This document shows positions 1 through 7,805 of a stretch of DNA of 24,120 bases, in pieces. Position numbers and translations under genes: made by a program. The stretch comes from CAYTZH01 sp964442285 (GTDB lineage: Bacteria > Myxococcota_A > UBA9160 > JAFDET01), in the NCBI GenBank assembly GCA_964442285.1, contig CAYTZH010000057.1:1-24120 (forward strand), written 5' to 3'. The notes under the pieces are model-generated. The model saw nothing but the letters and a program-made list of their open reading frames with translations, was not told where the DNA came from and ran no database searches. How positions within the stretch are numbered: the first letter of the stretch is position 1; every line of letters begins with the position of its first letter.

Positions 1-1765
1 TTCGCGCCCAGTCGTCGGGGTTGGTGGTGTTCGGGAGATCCTCGTTCTCCTTGAACTCCTCCCGCACCGCCTCGAGCAGGTCCTCGAGCTGGATCCCCCG
101 CTCGCCGTGGTCGATCATCCGCTTCACGGCCTTCTTCTTGGCGCGGGCCACGATGTTCTCGATCATCGCGCCGCTGGAGAAGTCCTTGAAGTAGAAGATC
201 TCCCGCTCGCCCTTGGCATAGGTGACCTCGAGGAACTTGTTCTCCTCGCCCGTCGAGTACATCTGCTCGATGGTGTCGCCCACCATGCCCTCGATGATCT
301 TCGCCGGATCCGCGCCGTACCGCTCCTGGGCCGCGGTGTGGAACGGGAGCTCCGCCGTCAGGTACTTGGTGAAGATCTCGCGCGCCGCCTGGGCGTCGGG
401 CCGGTTCACCTTGACCTTGAGGTCGAGGCGGCCGGGCCGCAGCACCGCCGGGTCGATCAGGTCCTGGCGGTTGCTCGCGCCGATCACGATCACGTTCTTG
501 AGCGACTCGACGCCGTCGATCTCCGACAGGAACTGGGCCACCACGGTGGCCTCCATGTCCGAGGAGATCCCCGACCCGCGCATGCGGAACAGCGAGTCCA
601 TCTCGTCGAAGAAGATCACGACGGGGACGTCCTCGCTGGCCTTCTCCCGGGCCTTCTTGAAGACCTCGCGGATCTTGTGCTCCGTCTCGCCGACGTACTT
701 GTTCAGGAGCTCGGGCCCCTTCACGTTGAGGAAGTACGCCGTGGTCGCCTTGCCGGTGCGGGCCTCGATGCTCTTGGCGAGGCTGTTGGCCACCGCCTTG
801 GCGATGAGGGTCTTGCCGCAGCCCGGCGGTCCGTAGAGCAGGATGCCCTTCGGCGGCGAGAGCTGGTGCTCGGCGAAGACCTCCGGGTGCGTGTAGGGCA
901 GCTCGATCGAGTCCTTGAGGATCCCGATCTGCTCGCCGAGGCCCCCGATGCGCTCGTAGGTGACGTCGGGGATCTCCTCGAGCACCACCTCTTCCACCGC
1001 GCTCTTCGGCATCTTCTCGAACGCGTACTGGGTCCGCGGGTCGATCATGATGCTGTCGCCGACCTTGATGCGCTCCCGCCGCAGCGGCGTCGCGAGGCTC
1101 ACCACGCGCTGGTCGTCGGTGTGGCCGAGCACGATGACGCGCTGGTCCTCGAGCACGTCCACGACCTGGGCGATCTCGCCGCGGGTCGTGAAGCCGGCGG
1201 CCTCCACCACGTTGAACGCCTCGTTCAGCACGACCAGCTGGCCCTCGTCCACCTGGAAGGGGTCCAGGTTCGGGTGCGCGTTCACCCGCATGGCCTTGCC
1301 CTCCACGAGGATCTCGACGGTGCCGTCCTTGTTGGCCCGCAGGAAGGTGCCGTAGGAGTTCGGCGGCGCGCACAGCTTCTCGACCTCCTCCTTGAGGAGC
1401 TCGATCTGCTGCTTGGCCTCCTGGAGCGTGTTGACCAGCTTCTCGTTCTGGCGCTCGGCGTCGTAGAGCTGCTCGCGCGTCAGGTCGTAGCGGCGGCGCA
1501 GCGCCTCGAACTCCGCGAGGATGCGATCGAGACGCCGACGGAACTCCGACGAGTCGCTTCCGAAGAAGCGCGCTGCGTCCCGCAGGTTGTCGATCTCTTC
1601 CTGGGTGTTTCCCCCGAAGCGATCGCGATCATCGGGGTCGGAGCCCGGGCGCGGCGTGGAGGCGGAGATCCGCCGCATCACGTCTCGCACGAAGCCCTTT
1701 CTTCCGGAGCCGGAGCCCGAACCCGAACCCGAACCCGAACCGGAACCTGAATCGAACTCGCTCAT
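1..1765 (-). CDS. mpa: Proteasome-associated AAA ATPase (Mpa/ARC), C-terminus cut by window edge
   Basis: Ring-forming AAA unfoldase that, in bacteria with a 20S proteasome, recognises pupylated proteins and threads them into the proteasome. About 588 codons are visible. Order: a Ser-Gly repeat (residues 6-21), a long charged coiled coil (about 65-135), OB-fold region (about 140-270), then the AAA domain with Walker A GPPGCGKT (312-319), pore-loop region VKGPELLNKYVG, Walker B with DEMD (387-390) and the arginine-finger segment LRPGRLDLK. The visible end reads NPDDWAR, so only the last few dozen residues, including the proteasome-docking tail, are missing. The ATG is preceded by GAGGAGA. The nearest upstream gene, lolA, is 840 bases away, so mpa probably has its own promoter. 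The coiled-coil/OB/AAA order separates it from FtsH, ClpX or Cdc48-type ATPases. Family assignment is firm; partnership with Pup and a proteasome is inferred from the family. Confidence 0.95.
   Translation of the reverse strand, partial: MSEFDSGSGSGSGSGSGSGSGRKGFVRDVMRRISASTPRPGSDPDDRDRFGGNTQEEIDNLRDAARFFGSDSSEFRRRLDRILAEFEALRRRYDLTREQLYDAERQNEKLVNTLQEAKQQIELLKEEVEKLCAPPNSYGTFLRANKDGTVEILVEGKAMRVNAHPNLDPFQVDEGQLVVLNEAFNVVEAAGFTTRGEIAQVVDVLEDQRVIVLGHTDDQRVVSLATPLRRERIKVGDSIMIDPRTQYAFEKMPKSAVEEVVLEEIPDVTYERIGGLGEQIGILKDSIELPYTHPEVFAEHQLSPPKGILLYGPPGCGKTLIAKAVANSLAKSIEARTGKATTAYFLNVKGPELLNKYVGETEHKIREVFKKAREKASEDVPVVIFFDEMDSLFRMRGSGISSDMEATVVAQFLSEIDGVESLKNVIVIGASNRQDLIDPAVLRPGRLDLKVKVNRPDAQAAREIFTKYLTAELPFHTAAQERYGADPAKIIEGMVGDTIEQMYSTGEENKFLEVTYAKGEREIFYFKDFSSGAMIENIVARAKKKAVKRMIDHGERGIQLEDLLEAVREEFKENEDLPNTTNPDDWAR
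1703..1750 (-). repeat. In-frame hexanucleotide repeat encoding (Ser-Gly)8 in Mpa
   Basis: Eight consecutive six-base units of the form TCN-GGN encode Ser-Gly eight times at residues 6-21 of Mpa. Four successive units are the identical hexamer TCGGGT. Change in copy number would keep the frame and only alter the length of a flexible N-terminal arm. Confidence 0.8.
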
Positions 1766-2604
1766 CGCTCTCTCTCCTCGCTAACGAGGTTCGCCACTAC
1801 GGGGGGCCTTTGCCGTGCCTGGAATCACTGCAAGGCGCATGCCGCGCCCTCGGATCCCCACGGGCAGCGGAAGCCGCGCGGCAAAGAGAGGGTGACTCGC
1901 GAAGCTGCGCGTGCCAGCAGGAGCGCGTCCGTCGGGATCGATCGGGCCCGAGAAGCGACTCCGCACGCCGTCACCGCCCTCGACAAGGGGCTTTCGGCCC
2001 TCCGCCGGACCCGGGTGCCACCCGAACCGGACGAAGCCCCGATCACCGGGAACCACGGGGATTCGCGCGCCGGCCCACCCACCTCTCGAGCGCTGCCTCA
2101 GGGTCGCAGAAGCCCTCGGAATTGCGCGCGAAATCACTCTCGAATTGTAGGAGGCCGATCCCCCCGGTGCAAGGCGACGCGGCGTGCAGGAGCGGGTCCA
2201 AGCCGGCGTCCTGCAACGGTTCCCGGCGTCGCGGGCGGGAGCCGGCCAGGGTCCGACGGCCCCACCGCGACCCCCGCGGAGGCCGCGGGAGCGGGGCGCC
2301 CGACGCCGGCACGGGACGCAGCGAGAGCCTGCGGAGAGGGTGCGCGCGCCCTGCCGCCTCGTGTTGCTTCGTTGCGCGCGAGCTGCGGTGAAGTTTGACG
2401 GCAACCGTCGGGACTCTGCCGCTCTCCGAACGCGTCTGCGCCCTGCGCCGAACTTTGCGGCACTCCGTTCCCAGTGGAAGCCGAATGCCCTCGGACGGTA
2501 GGCGACCGCCACCGGGCGGCGGATCGACAGGGACATGCGGCCGACGCCTGCCCAGGGAACGCGCGCTCGGCTGCTCGCGCGCCGGGCGCCGCGGGCGGTC
2601 GGCG
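1766..2604. other. About 840 bases without a recognisable gene
   Basis: This stretch between the lolA stop and the mpa start has several open frames because stop codons are rare at this GC content. All give arginine- and proline-rich, low-complexity translations without domain motifs. I saw no tRNA, tmRNA, RNase P or SRP RNA signature. Small inverted repeats occur (for example 2397-2409). It is the 5' region of mpa and could hold its promoter or an unrecognised RNA. Confidence 0.5.
1776..1789 (-). promoter_or_regulatory. Small hairpin overlapping the mpa ribosome-binding site
   Basis: A 5-bp inverted repeat (CCTCG/CGAGG) with a 4-base loop sits 10 to 23 bases upstream of the mpa ATG. Its 3' arm on the minus strand is the start of the GAGGAGAG Shine-Dalgarno stretch. 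It could mask the site but is short, and no regulator is visible. Confidence 0.25.
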
Positions 2605-3378
2605 TCAGGGCGTCGCCGGCGCGGGCGGAGACGCCGAGGGCGGTCGCATCTCGAGCACGCGCGTCCCCTCGGGCGGCTCGAAGCGGAACAGCGAGGCGTC
2701 CGGCTCGGAGTTCGTGCGCAGGTCGCGCAGCTTCACCTCGGTGACGTTGCCGAACAGGTCGAGCACCCGGGTCCCGGTCACGTCGGCGCTCTCGCGCCGG
2801 ACTTCGAGCGAGAGCCGCTCGTAGGTGGCCGGCTCCCGGGGCACGAGCTCGAGCTGGACCGGATCCGCCGCGCAGTCGGCGGCCTCCACCCGGAACGACG
2901 AGAGCAGGCGTCCCTCGCCCAGCAGGAACTGGATGGCCGCGCCGGACAGGAAGCCCGGGCCGACGGCCACCTTCTGGGCCTCCTTGAGGGTGGCGTCGTA
3001 GGTCCAGAGGATCTCGCCGTCGGTCACCACCAGGCTGGGCGCCGGCGTCTCGTAGGACCAGCGCATCCGGCCCGGCTTGGCGAAGACCACCTTGCCGGAG
3101 GCGGTCTGGGTCGCGCCCGCGTCGCGTCCCAGGCCCGCCACCCAGCTCGTCTGCTCGAAGCGGGCCGTGAGATCCCGGACCGCGTCGTAGCGCTGCTGGA
3201 CGCGCAGGGCGAGCTGCTCGGCGCAGGACGCCGTCGCCGCGGCGGCCGGGTCGCCGGCGTCGCCGCCGGCCAGCGCCGTCGCCCCCGACGCGAGCCATCC
3301 ACAGCCCACCAGCAGGAGGCGTCGGAGTCCGCGCCGCCCGCGGCGGGGGCCGAGCCCGCCGATCCGCGGTGTGCCCAT
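2605..3378 (-). CDS. lolA: Outer-membrane lipoprotein carrier protein LolA
   Basis: Periplasmic chaperone that takes lipoproteins released by LolCDE and carries them to the outer membrane. The 257-residue protein has an arginine-rich N-terminus and a hydrophobic segment ending ATALA (about 21-37), a usable signal peptide. The LolA fold follows: RFEQTSW near the start, then the family-typical block around GRMRWSYETPAPSLVVTDGEILWTYD and a C-terminal part with FEPPEGTRVLEM. Start chosen at ATG 3378, 28 bases after the ftsK stop; an earlier in-frame start lies inside ftsK. It follows ftsK on the same strand and is probably cotranscribed, an arrangement common in other bacteria. Oddity: residues 23-26 (LVGC) fit a lipobox, but the hydrophobic stretch before that Cys is only about five residues, so a soluble product is more likely. 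Confidence 0.9.
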   Translation of the reverse strand: MGTPRIGGLGPRRGRRGLRRLLLVGCGWLASGATALAGGDAGDPAAAATASCAEQLALRVQQRYDAVRDLTARFEQTSWVAGLGRDAGATQTASGKVVFAKPGRMRWSYETPAPSLVVTDGEILWTYDATLKEAQKVAVGPGFLSGAAIQFLLGEGRLLSSFRVEAADCAADPVQLELVPREPATYERLSLEVRRESADVTGTRVLDLFGNVTEVKLRDLRTNSEPDASLFRFEPPEGTRVLEMRPPSASPPAPATP

Positions 3379-3406
3379 GTCGCGTCGGACGCAGCTGGGC
3401 CGGGCG

Positions 3407-5851
3407 CTATTCGTAGCCGTCCTCGGGAGCACGGGCGAAGACCTCACGGCCCTTGGGGCCGTCCGCGGGCCCCACGATGCCGTCCTCTTCCATCTGCTCG
3501 ATCATCCGCGCCGCGCGGTTGTAGCCGACCTTGAGCCGGCGCTGCAGGTACGAGATCGAGGCGTTGCGCGTCTCCGCCACGATGGCGATGGCGCGGTCGT
3601 AGAGGTCGTCGACCTCCTCGCCGCGGGCCTCCTTCTCCTCGCTCTCCTCCCGGAGGCGGGTGAGGGTCTCGTCGAACTCGGGTTCACCCTGCTCGCGCAG
3701 GAAACGCGCCAGCTCCGTCACCTCCTTCTCCGACACGAAGGAGCCGTGGAGCCGCTGCAGCTTGGAGGTCCCCGGCGGCAGGAACAGCATGTCGCCCTGT
3801 CCGAGCAGGTGCTCGGCGCCGTTCTGGTCGAGCACGGTGCGCGAGTCGGTTCGGGACGACACCTGGAAGGAGATGCGCGCGGGAAAGTTGGCCTTGATCA
3901 CGCCCGTGAGCACGTCCACGCTGGGCCGCTGGGTCGCGAGCACCAGGTGGATGCCGGCGGCCCGCGCCATCTGGGCCAGGCGCTGGAGCGCCTCCTCCAC
4001 GTCCCGGGCCGACACGACCATGAGGTCCGCCAGCTCGTCGATCACCACCAGGATGTAGGGCAGGCGGCGCAGCGGCAGCTCCTGGGCCTCCTCCTCGCCC
4101 GGACGCTTGCGCAGGGTCACCGTCTCCTCGCCCGCCGCCAGCAGCTCCTCGACCTTCTGGTTGTACTGGTCGATGCTGCGCACCGTGAGCGCCTGCATCA
4201 GCCGGTAGCGCTCCTCCATCTTCTGGACGATGCCGTTCAGGGCGGCGGCGGCCCGCTTGGGATTGGTCACCACGTCGGCGATCAGGTGCGGGATGCCCTC
4301 GTACACGGAGAGCTCGAGGAGCTTGGGGTCGATCAGCAGCAGGCGCAGCTCGTCGGGCGTGGCGCGGAACAGGATCGAGCACAGGAGCGAGTTCAGGAAG
4401 ACGCTCTTGCCGGTGCCGGTGGCGCCAGCCACCAGCAGGTGGGGCATGCGGGCGAGGTCGGCCTCGACCGGGTTGCCGAAGATGTCCTTGCCGAGCGCGA
4501 CCGTGAGCCGGGAGCGGCTGCCCCGGAAGCTCTCGGACTCGAGCAGCTCCCGGATGTAGACCGTCTCGCGCTCCGGGTTGGGCACCTCGATCCCCACCAC
4601 GGCCTTGCCGGGCAGCGGGGCGATGATCCGCACCGACAGCGCCCGCAGCGCCAGGGCCAGGTCGTCCGCCAGGCTCACGATGCGGTTGACCTTGATCCCC
4701 GAGGCCGGCGCGTACTCGTACATGGTGATCACCGGGCCCGGGTGCACCCGCACCACCGAGCCGTGGACGCCGAAGTCGCTCAGCTTCTTCTCCAGGATGC
4801 GCGACTTCATCACCAGGCTGTCGCGGTCGAAGCGCTGGCCGCCCTCGGGCGGCTCGTGGAAGATTGCGATGTCCGGATGGGTGTAGGGTCCGCCGGGTCC
4901 GCTCTCCGAGAAGGCAAAGGTCTCCTGCTGGGGCTTGTGGGCGGCCTTCCGCTCCGCCGCGTGGTCGACGATGGTGGGCGCCGCCCCCCGGCGGCGCGGC
5001 GCCCGCGCGGCGACCTCGCTCTCGGCCTCGCCGTCGGACGCCGCCTCGACCGCTTCCTCGGCCTCGAGGGGAGCCTCGGCCTCCAGGATCTCGTCGCGGG
5101 CGGCGGCCACCCGGGCGCGCCGGGCGCGGCGCTCCCGCCAGACCGCGAAGGAGCGGGCGCTCTCCCCGGCGCTCCGCGCGGCGTGGGCGACGGCCTCGCC
5201 GCAGCGGAGGAGGACCTGGCCGCCGCTTCCGGCGAGGGCGCGGCCGGCGCGCGCGGCGGCGCCGCCGCCCACGGCGCCGGCCGTATAGACGGCCTCGGCC
5301 GCCGTCCGGCTCGGCACGCCCAGCAGGCTCAGCCCGCCGACGACGCAGAGCAGGAGGTTCACCAGCAGCGCGCCCCAGGCGCTGAACAGCGCCATCTCCC
5401 CGCGCGCGAGCCAGTCTCCGAGGCGGCCGCTGCCGTCGGGGCCGAAGCGCAGGGGGGCGAGCGTATGGAGGACGTCGGCGGCGGGCGCGAGGGCCAGCAG
5501 CAGCAGCGCCGCGCCCAGCCAGAAGCGGCTGGCCAGGGCGGGCAGGCCCGCGCCGCGCACCAGGCCGATCCCGAGGACGGCGAGGGCGAGCACCACCACG
5601 CCGCTGCCCCAGCCGACGGCGCCGTGGAGCAGTCCCGCCAGGCTGGCGCCGACGGCGCCCGCCCGATTGGCGACGGGGACCAGGCGGAGGACCGGGTCCT
5701 GCGGCGAGTAGGTCAGCAGGGCCAGGGCGGCCAGCGCCGCCGTGCCCAGGAGCAGCAGCCCGCAGGCCTCGGCCGCGAGCGGGAGCAGCGGCCGCCGCGC
5801 CTCCCGGTCCTTGCTGCGGCCCTGCTTGCGGTTCCGCGCCGCGCTAGGCAC
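3407..5851 (-). CDS. ftsK: DNA translocase FtsK/SpoIIIE
   Basis: Septal, membrane-anchored motor that pumps chromosome ends through the closing septum and activates dimer resolution at dif. The 814-residue protein has four hydrophobic segments (about 22-47, 70-100, 110-130, 153-178), then a charged Ala/Glu/Arg-rich linker to about 300. The motor follows with Walker A GATGTGKS (476-483) and Walker B ILVVIDELADL (Asp605-Glu606). The C-terminal winged-helix gamma domain, which reads KOPS-type DNA motifs, covers about 750-814 (DLYDRAIAIVAETRNASIS...YNRAARMIEQMEEDGIVG). The linker is short compared with E. coli FtsK, giving a SpoIIIE-like length. Start is GTG 5851, preceded by GGAGAG at good spacing. 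Gene order is plsC, ftsK, lolA on the minus strand. Confidence 0.97.
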   Translation of the reverse strand: MPSAARNRKQGRSKDREARRPLLPLAAEACGLLLLGTAALAALALLTYSPQDPVLRLVPVANRAGAVGASLAGLLHGAVGWGSGVVVLALAVLGIGLVRGAGLPALASRFWLGAALLLLALAPAADVLHTLAPLRFGPDGSGRLGDWLARGEMALFSAWGALLVNLLLCVVGGLSLLGVPSRTAAEAVYTAGAVGGGAAARAGRALAGSGGQVLLRCGEAVAHAARSAGESARSFAVWRERRARRARVAAARDEILEAEAPLEAEEAVEAASDGEAESEVAARAPRRRGAAPTIVDHAAERKAAHKPQQETFAFSESGPGGPYTHPDIAIFHEPPEGGQRFDRDSLVMKSRILEKKLSDFGVHGSVVRVHPGPVITMYEYAPASGIKVNRIVSLADDLALALRALSVRIIAPLPGKAVVGIEVPNPERETVYIRELLESESFRGSRSRLTVALGKDIFGNPVEADLARMPHLLVAGATGTGKSVFLNSLLCSILFRATPDELRLLLIDPKLLELSVYEGIPHLIADVVTNPKRAAAALNGIVQKMEERYRLMQALTVRSIDQYNQKVEELLAAGEETVTLRKRPGEEEAQELPLRRLPYILVVIDELADLMVVSARDVEEALQRLAQMARAAGIHLVLATQRPSVDVLTGVIKANFPARISFQVSSRTDSRTVLDQNGAEHLLGQGDMLFLPPGTSKLQRLHGSFVSEKEVTELARFLREQGEPEFDETLTRLREESEEKEARGEEVDDLYDRAIAIVAETRNASISYLQRRLKVGYNRAARMIEQMEEDGIVGPADGPKGREVFARAPEDGYE

Positions 5852-5974
5852 GGTGCTCTCCGCCCCGCCCCGCCGCCGTCGGGACGCTTCGCTTCGGGAC
5901 TGTCTGAGCCGAGACGCAGGTCGGGTAGGACAACGTCTCTCACCCCCCCGGGATCAAGACGGCACGAGGGTACC

Positions 5975-6694
5975 CTAGGCGGCGGGCTGCTGGTAGGCGG
6001 GGTCGTAGCCGGCGAGGATCGCCCGGCGCACCTCGTCCATCAGGGCGAAGCGGTCTTCCGGACTCAGGCCCTCGGTGGGAATGGGCTTGCCGTAGACGAT
6101 CTTCATCGTCCCGCTCTCGAGGCGGAGCGATCTCTTCGGCGTCAGGTGCTGGCTCCCGGAGACCGTCACCGGGACCACCGGGACCCCGGCCTTGATGGCC
6201 AGGTGGAAGCCGCCCTTCTTGAAGCCCTGCAGGGTCCCGGCCGGGCTGCGCGTGCCTTCCGGGAACACGATCACGTTGGTGCCCCGGCGGATCCGCTCCG
6301 CCGCGCGCTCGAGGCTGGCGATCGCCCGGTGACGGTTTCCCCGGTCGATCATGATGTGGCCGCTCGAGGCCAGCGCCCAGCCGAACAGGGGGATGTAGCC
6401 CAGCTCCCGCTTCGCCAGGAAGCGCCAGCGCACCGGCAGCGTCCGGATCATCGCCCCGATGTCGAGCACGCTCTGGTGGTTGCACATGAAGATCTGGGGC
6501 CCGACGCGGTCGACGTTCTCCAGCCCACAGGCCTCGACCCGGAGCCCGCAGCTGGCGAAGATCCAGCGCACCCAGACCCGCCCGATCCACTGGACCGACT
6601 CTCCCGAGCGGTCGACGAAGGCCAGCAGGGTCGCCGGGACGCCCCAGATGATCGTGTAGAGCACGACGAGCGTGTAGCGGAAGAAGTAGATCAA
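5975..6694 (-). CDS. plsC: 1-acyl-sn-glycerol-3-phosphate acyltransferase (PlsC family)
   Basis: Transfers an acyl chain to lysophosphatidic acid to make phosphatidic acid at the inner membrane. The 239-residue protein starts with a hydrophobic helix (about 3-26). It carries the acyltransferase motif NHxxxxD as NHQSVLD (72-78), the second block IMIDRGNR (114-121), motif III FPEGTRS (144-150) and VPVVPVTVSGS. The start is a TTG at 6694, chosen because GGGAGGAGAA stands at the correct distance upstream and the translation begins directly with the membrane helix. It is first in the run plsC, ftsK, lolA and is divergent from ssb. The exact acyl acceptor cannot be read from sequence. Confidence 0.92.
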   Translation of the reverse strand: MIYFFRYTLVVLYTIIWGVPATLLAFVDRSGESVQWIGRVWVRWIFASCGLRVEACGLENVDRVGPQIFMCNHQSVLDIGAMIRTLPVRWRFLAKRELGYIPLFGWALASSGHIMIDRGNRHRAIASLERAAERIRRGTNVIVFPEGTRSPAGTLQGFKKGGFHLAIKAGVPVVPVTVSGSQHLTPKRSLRLESGTMKIVYGKPIPTEGLSPEDRFALMDEVRRAILAGYDPAYQQPAA

Positions 6695-6802
6695 ACCGCG
6701 TTCTCCTCCCGCCTCGGAGCCCGCCGAATGCTACGCGGGCGGGAACCGCTGTCAACGCGGAGGCGGGCGCCGCGTTCGCGCAGCCGTTCCCCCGGATTCC
6801 GG

Positions 6803-6832
6803 TTGGCAGCCCACCCGGCCGCCGGCGATACT
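6803..6832 (+). promoter_or_regulatory. Candidate sigma70-type promoter of ssb
   Basis: TTGGCA (6803-6808), an 18-base spacer and GATACT (6827-6832) match a -35/-10 pair. A start about 7 bases downstream would give a leader of roughly 20 bases before the ssb ATG. Judged by eye only. Confidence 0.4.
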
Positions 6833-6860
6833 GCATCCGACGAACAAGGGGGGCAGCAGC

Positions 6861-7325
6861 ATGGCCGGCGTCAACAAGGCGATCCTCATCGGCAACCTCG
6901 GTCGCGACCCCGAGCTGCGTTACACGCAGAACGGGCAGGCCGTGGCGAACTTCACCCTGGCCACCACCGAGACCTGGAATCGGGACGGCAACCGCGAGGA
7001 GCGCACCGAGTGGCATCGCATCGTCGCGTGGGGCCGCACCGCGGAGCTCTGCGCCCAGTACCTCTCCAAGGGTCGCACGGTCTACATCGAGGGCCGGATC
7101 CAGACCCGGGAGTGGGAGGACAAGGAGGGCCAGAAGCGGCGGACGACGGAGATCACCGCCAACACCGTGCAGTTCCTCGGCGGTCCGCGGGGTTCCGGCG
7201 GTGGAGAGCGGCCCTCCGGCGGCGCGGGCGAGCCCGAGCGCGGCTTCTCCGGCGGTGGCGGTGGCGGTGGCGGTGGCGGTGGCGGCGGCAGCGGTCCGCC
7301 GCCCGAAGACGACATCCCGTTCTGA
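6861..7325 (+). CDS. ssb: Single-stranded DNA-binding protein
   Basis: Binds and protects single-stranded DNA during replication, recombination and repair. Residues 1 to about 105 form the OB fold with the typical opening NKAILIGNLGRDPELRYTQNGQAVANFTLAT and the block TEWHRIVAWGRTAELCAQYLSKG. A Gly-rich linker follows, including a run of about a dozen glycines. The acidic tail DDIPF is the canonical docking peptide for SSB partner proteins. The 154-residue length is ordinary. The ATG is preceded by AAGGGGGG. It is divergent from plsC and convergent with the PilZ gene, 18 bases away. Confidence 0.97.
   Translation: MAGVNKAILIGNLGRDPELRYTQNGQAVANFTLATTETWNRDGNREERTEWHRIVAWGRTAELCAQYLSKGRTVYIEGRIQTREWEDKEGQKRRTTEITANTVQFLGGPRGSGGGERPSGGAGEPERGFSGGGGGGGGGGGGGSGPPPEDDIPF
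7251..7286 (+). repeat. In-frame GGCGGT hexamer repeat (poly-Gly) in ssb
   Basis: Five identical GGCGGT units followed by GGCGGC encode 12 consecutive glycines in the SSB linker. Slippage here would change linker length without breaking the frame. Confidence 0.85.
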
Positions 7326-7343
7326 GCGGGAGCGGACCCGGCG

Positions 7344-7709
7344 CTACTCCGGGGGCAAACCGTCGCAGCGGAGCGAGCGCACCACCTGGTTGATGCGCGC
7401 GCGCTCGGCGGAGTCCAGGCCCTCGAACTCGATCCCCATGCCAGCCCGCTCGCCTTCCGAGACCCAGACCACGCGGCCCCGGACCCGCAGGGGCTCGTCG
7501 CCGCCGGGCAGCTTGAACTGCAGCGTGACCACCGAGTCCGGCGCGTGGGGCTCGTCGGTCTCGATGAACATGCCGCCCTCGTTGATGTCCCGGGTGAAAT
7601 CGGAGAAGAACGCGTCCACGGTCGAGTAGTCGACCCGGACCACGACCGGAGCGCGTTCGGAGCGGCGTTTGTCGATCGAGGCTGCCTTGCGTGCGGCCGC
7701 GCGACCCAT
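7344..7709 (-). CDS. PilZ-domain protein (TIGR02266-like)
   Basis: Small single-domain PilZ protein, a fold that often binds cyclic di-GMP. The 121-residue product has the Arg-rich entry DKRRSERAPVVVRVDY (candidate RxxxR), then DFTRDINEGGMFIE in the position of the D/NxSxxG motif, then RVRGRVVWVSEGERAGMGIEFEGL, which matches the PilZ subfamily with many paralogues in Myxococcus. The second motif reads DINEGG, with Asn in place of the usual Ser, so cyclic di-GMP binding is uncertain. ATG 7709 is chosen over a TTG two codons upstream because GGGAG lies 8 bases before the ATG. It is last in the minus-strand block after radC (96-base gap) and converges on ssb. Confidence 0.85.
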   Translation of the reverse strand: MGRAAARKAASIDKRRSERAPVVVRVDYSTVDAFFSDFTRDINEGGMFIETDEPHAPDSVVTLQFKLPGGDEPLRVRGRVVWVSEGERAGMGIEFEGLDSAERARINQVVRSLRCDGLPPE

Positions 7710-7805
7710 GGGCAATCTCCCGGAGGGGATCTCCGACCCCCTGCTCTTCGACCACCTGCGGCTGGCGCTGAAGGGGCCCCCGCGGGGTCGCCGGTGCCGA
7801 CGGCC

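Noticed and set aside
1781..3298. 505-codon minus-strand open frame covering the 840-base gap and part of lolA
   Set aside because: It overlaps lolA in another frame and its translation in the gap is Arg/Pro/Gly-rich with no domain.
3371..7393. Very long plus-strand open frame opposite ftsK and plsC
   Set aside because: It is Arg/Gly/Ala/His-rich with no motif, and runs antisense to two well-supported genes; such frames arise from codon bias in GC-rich DNA.
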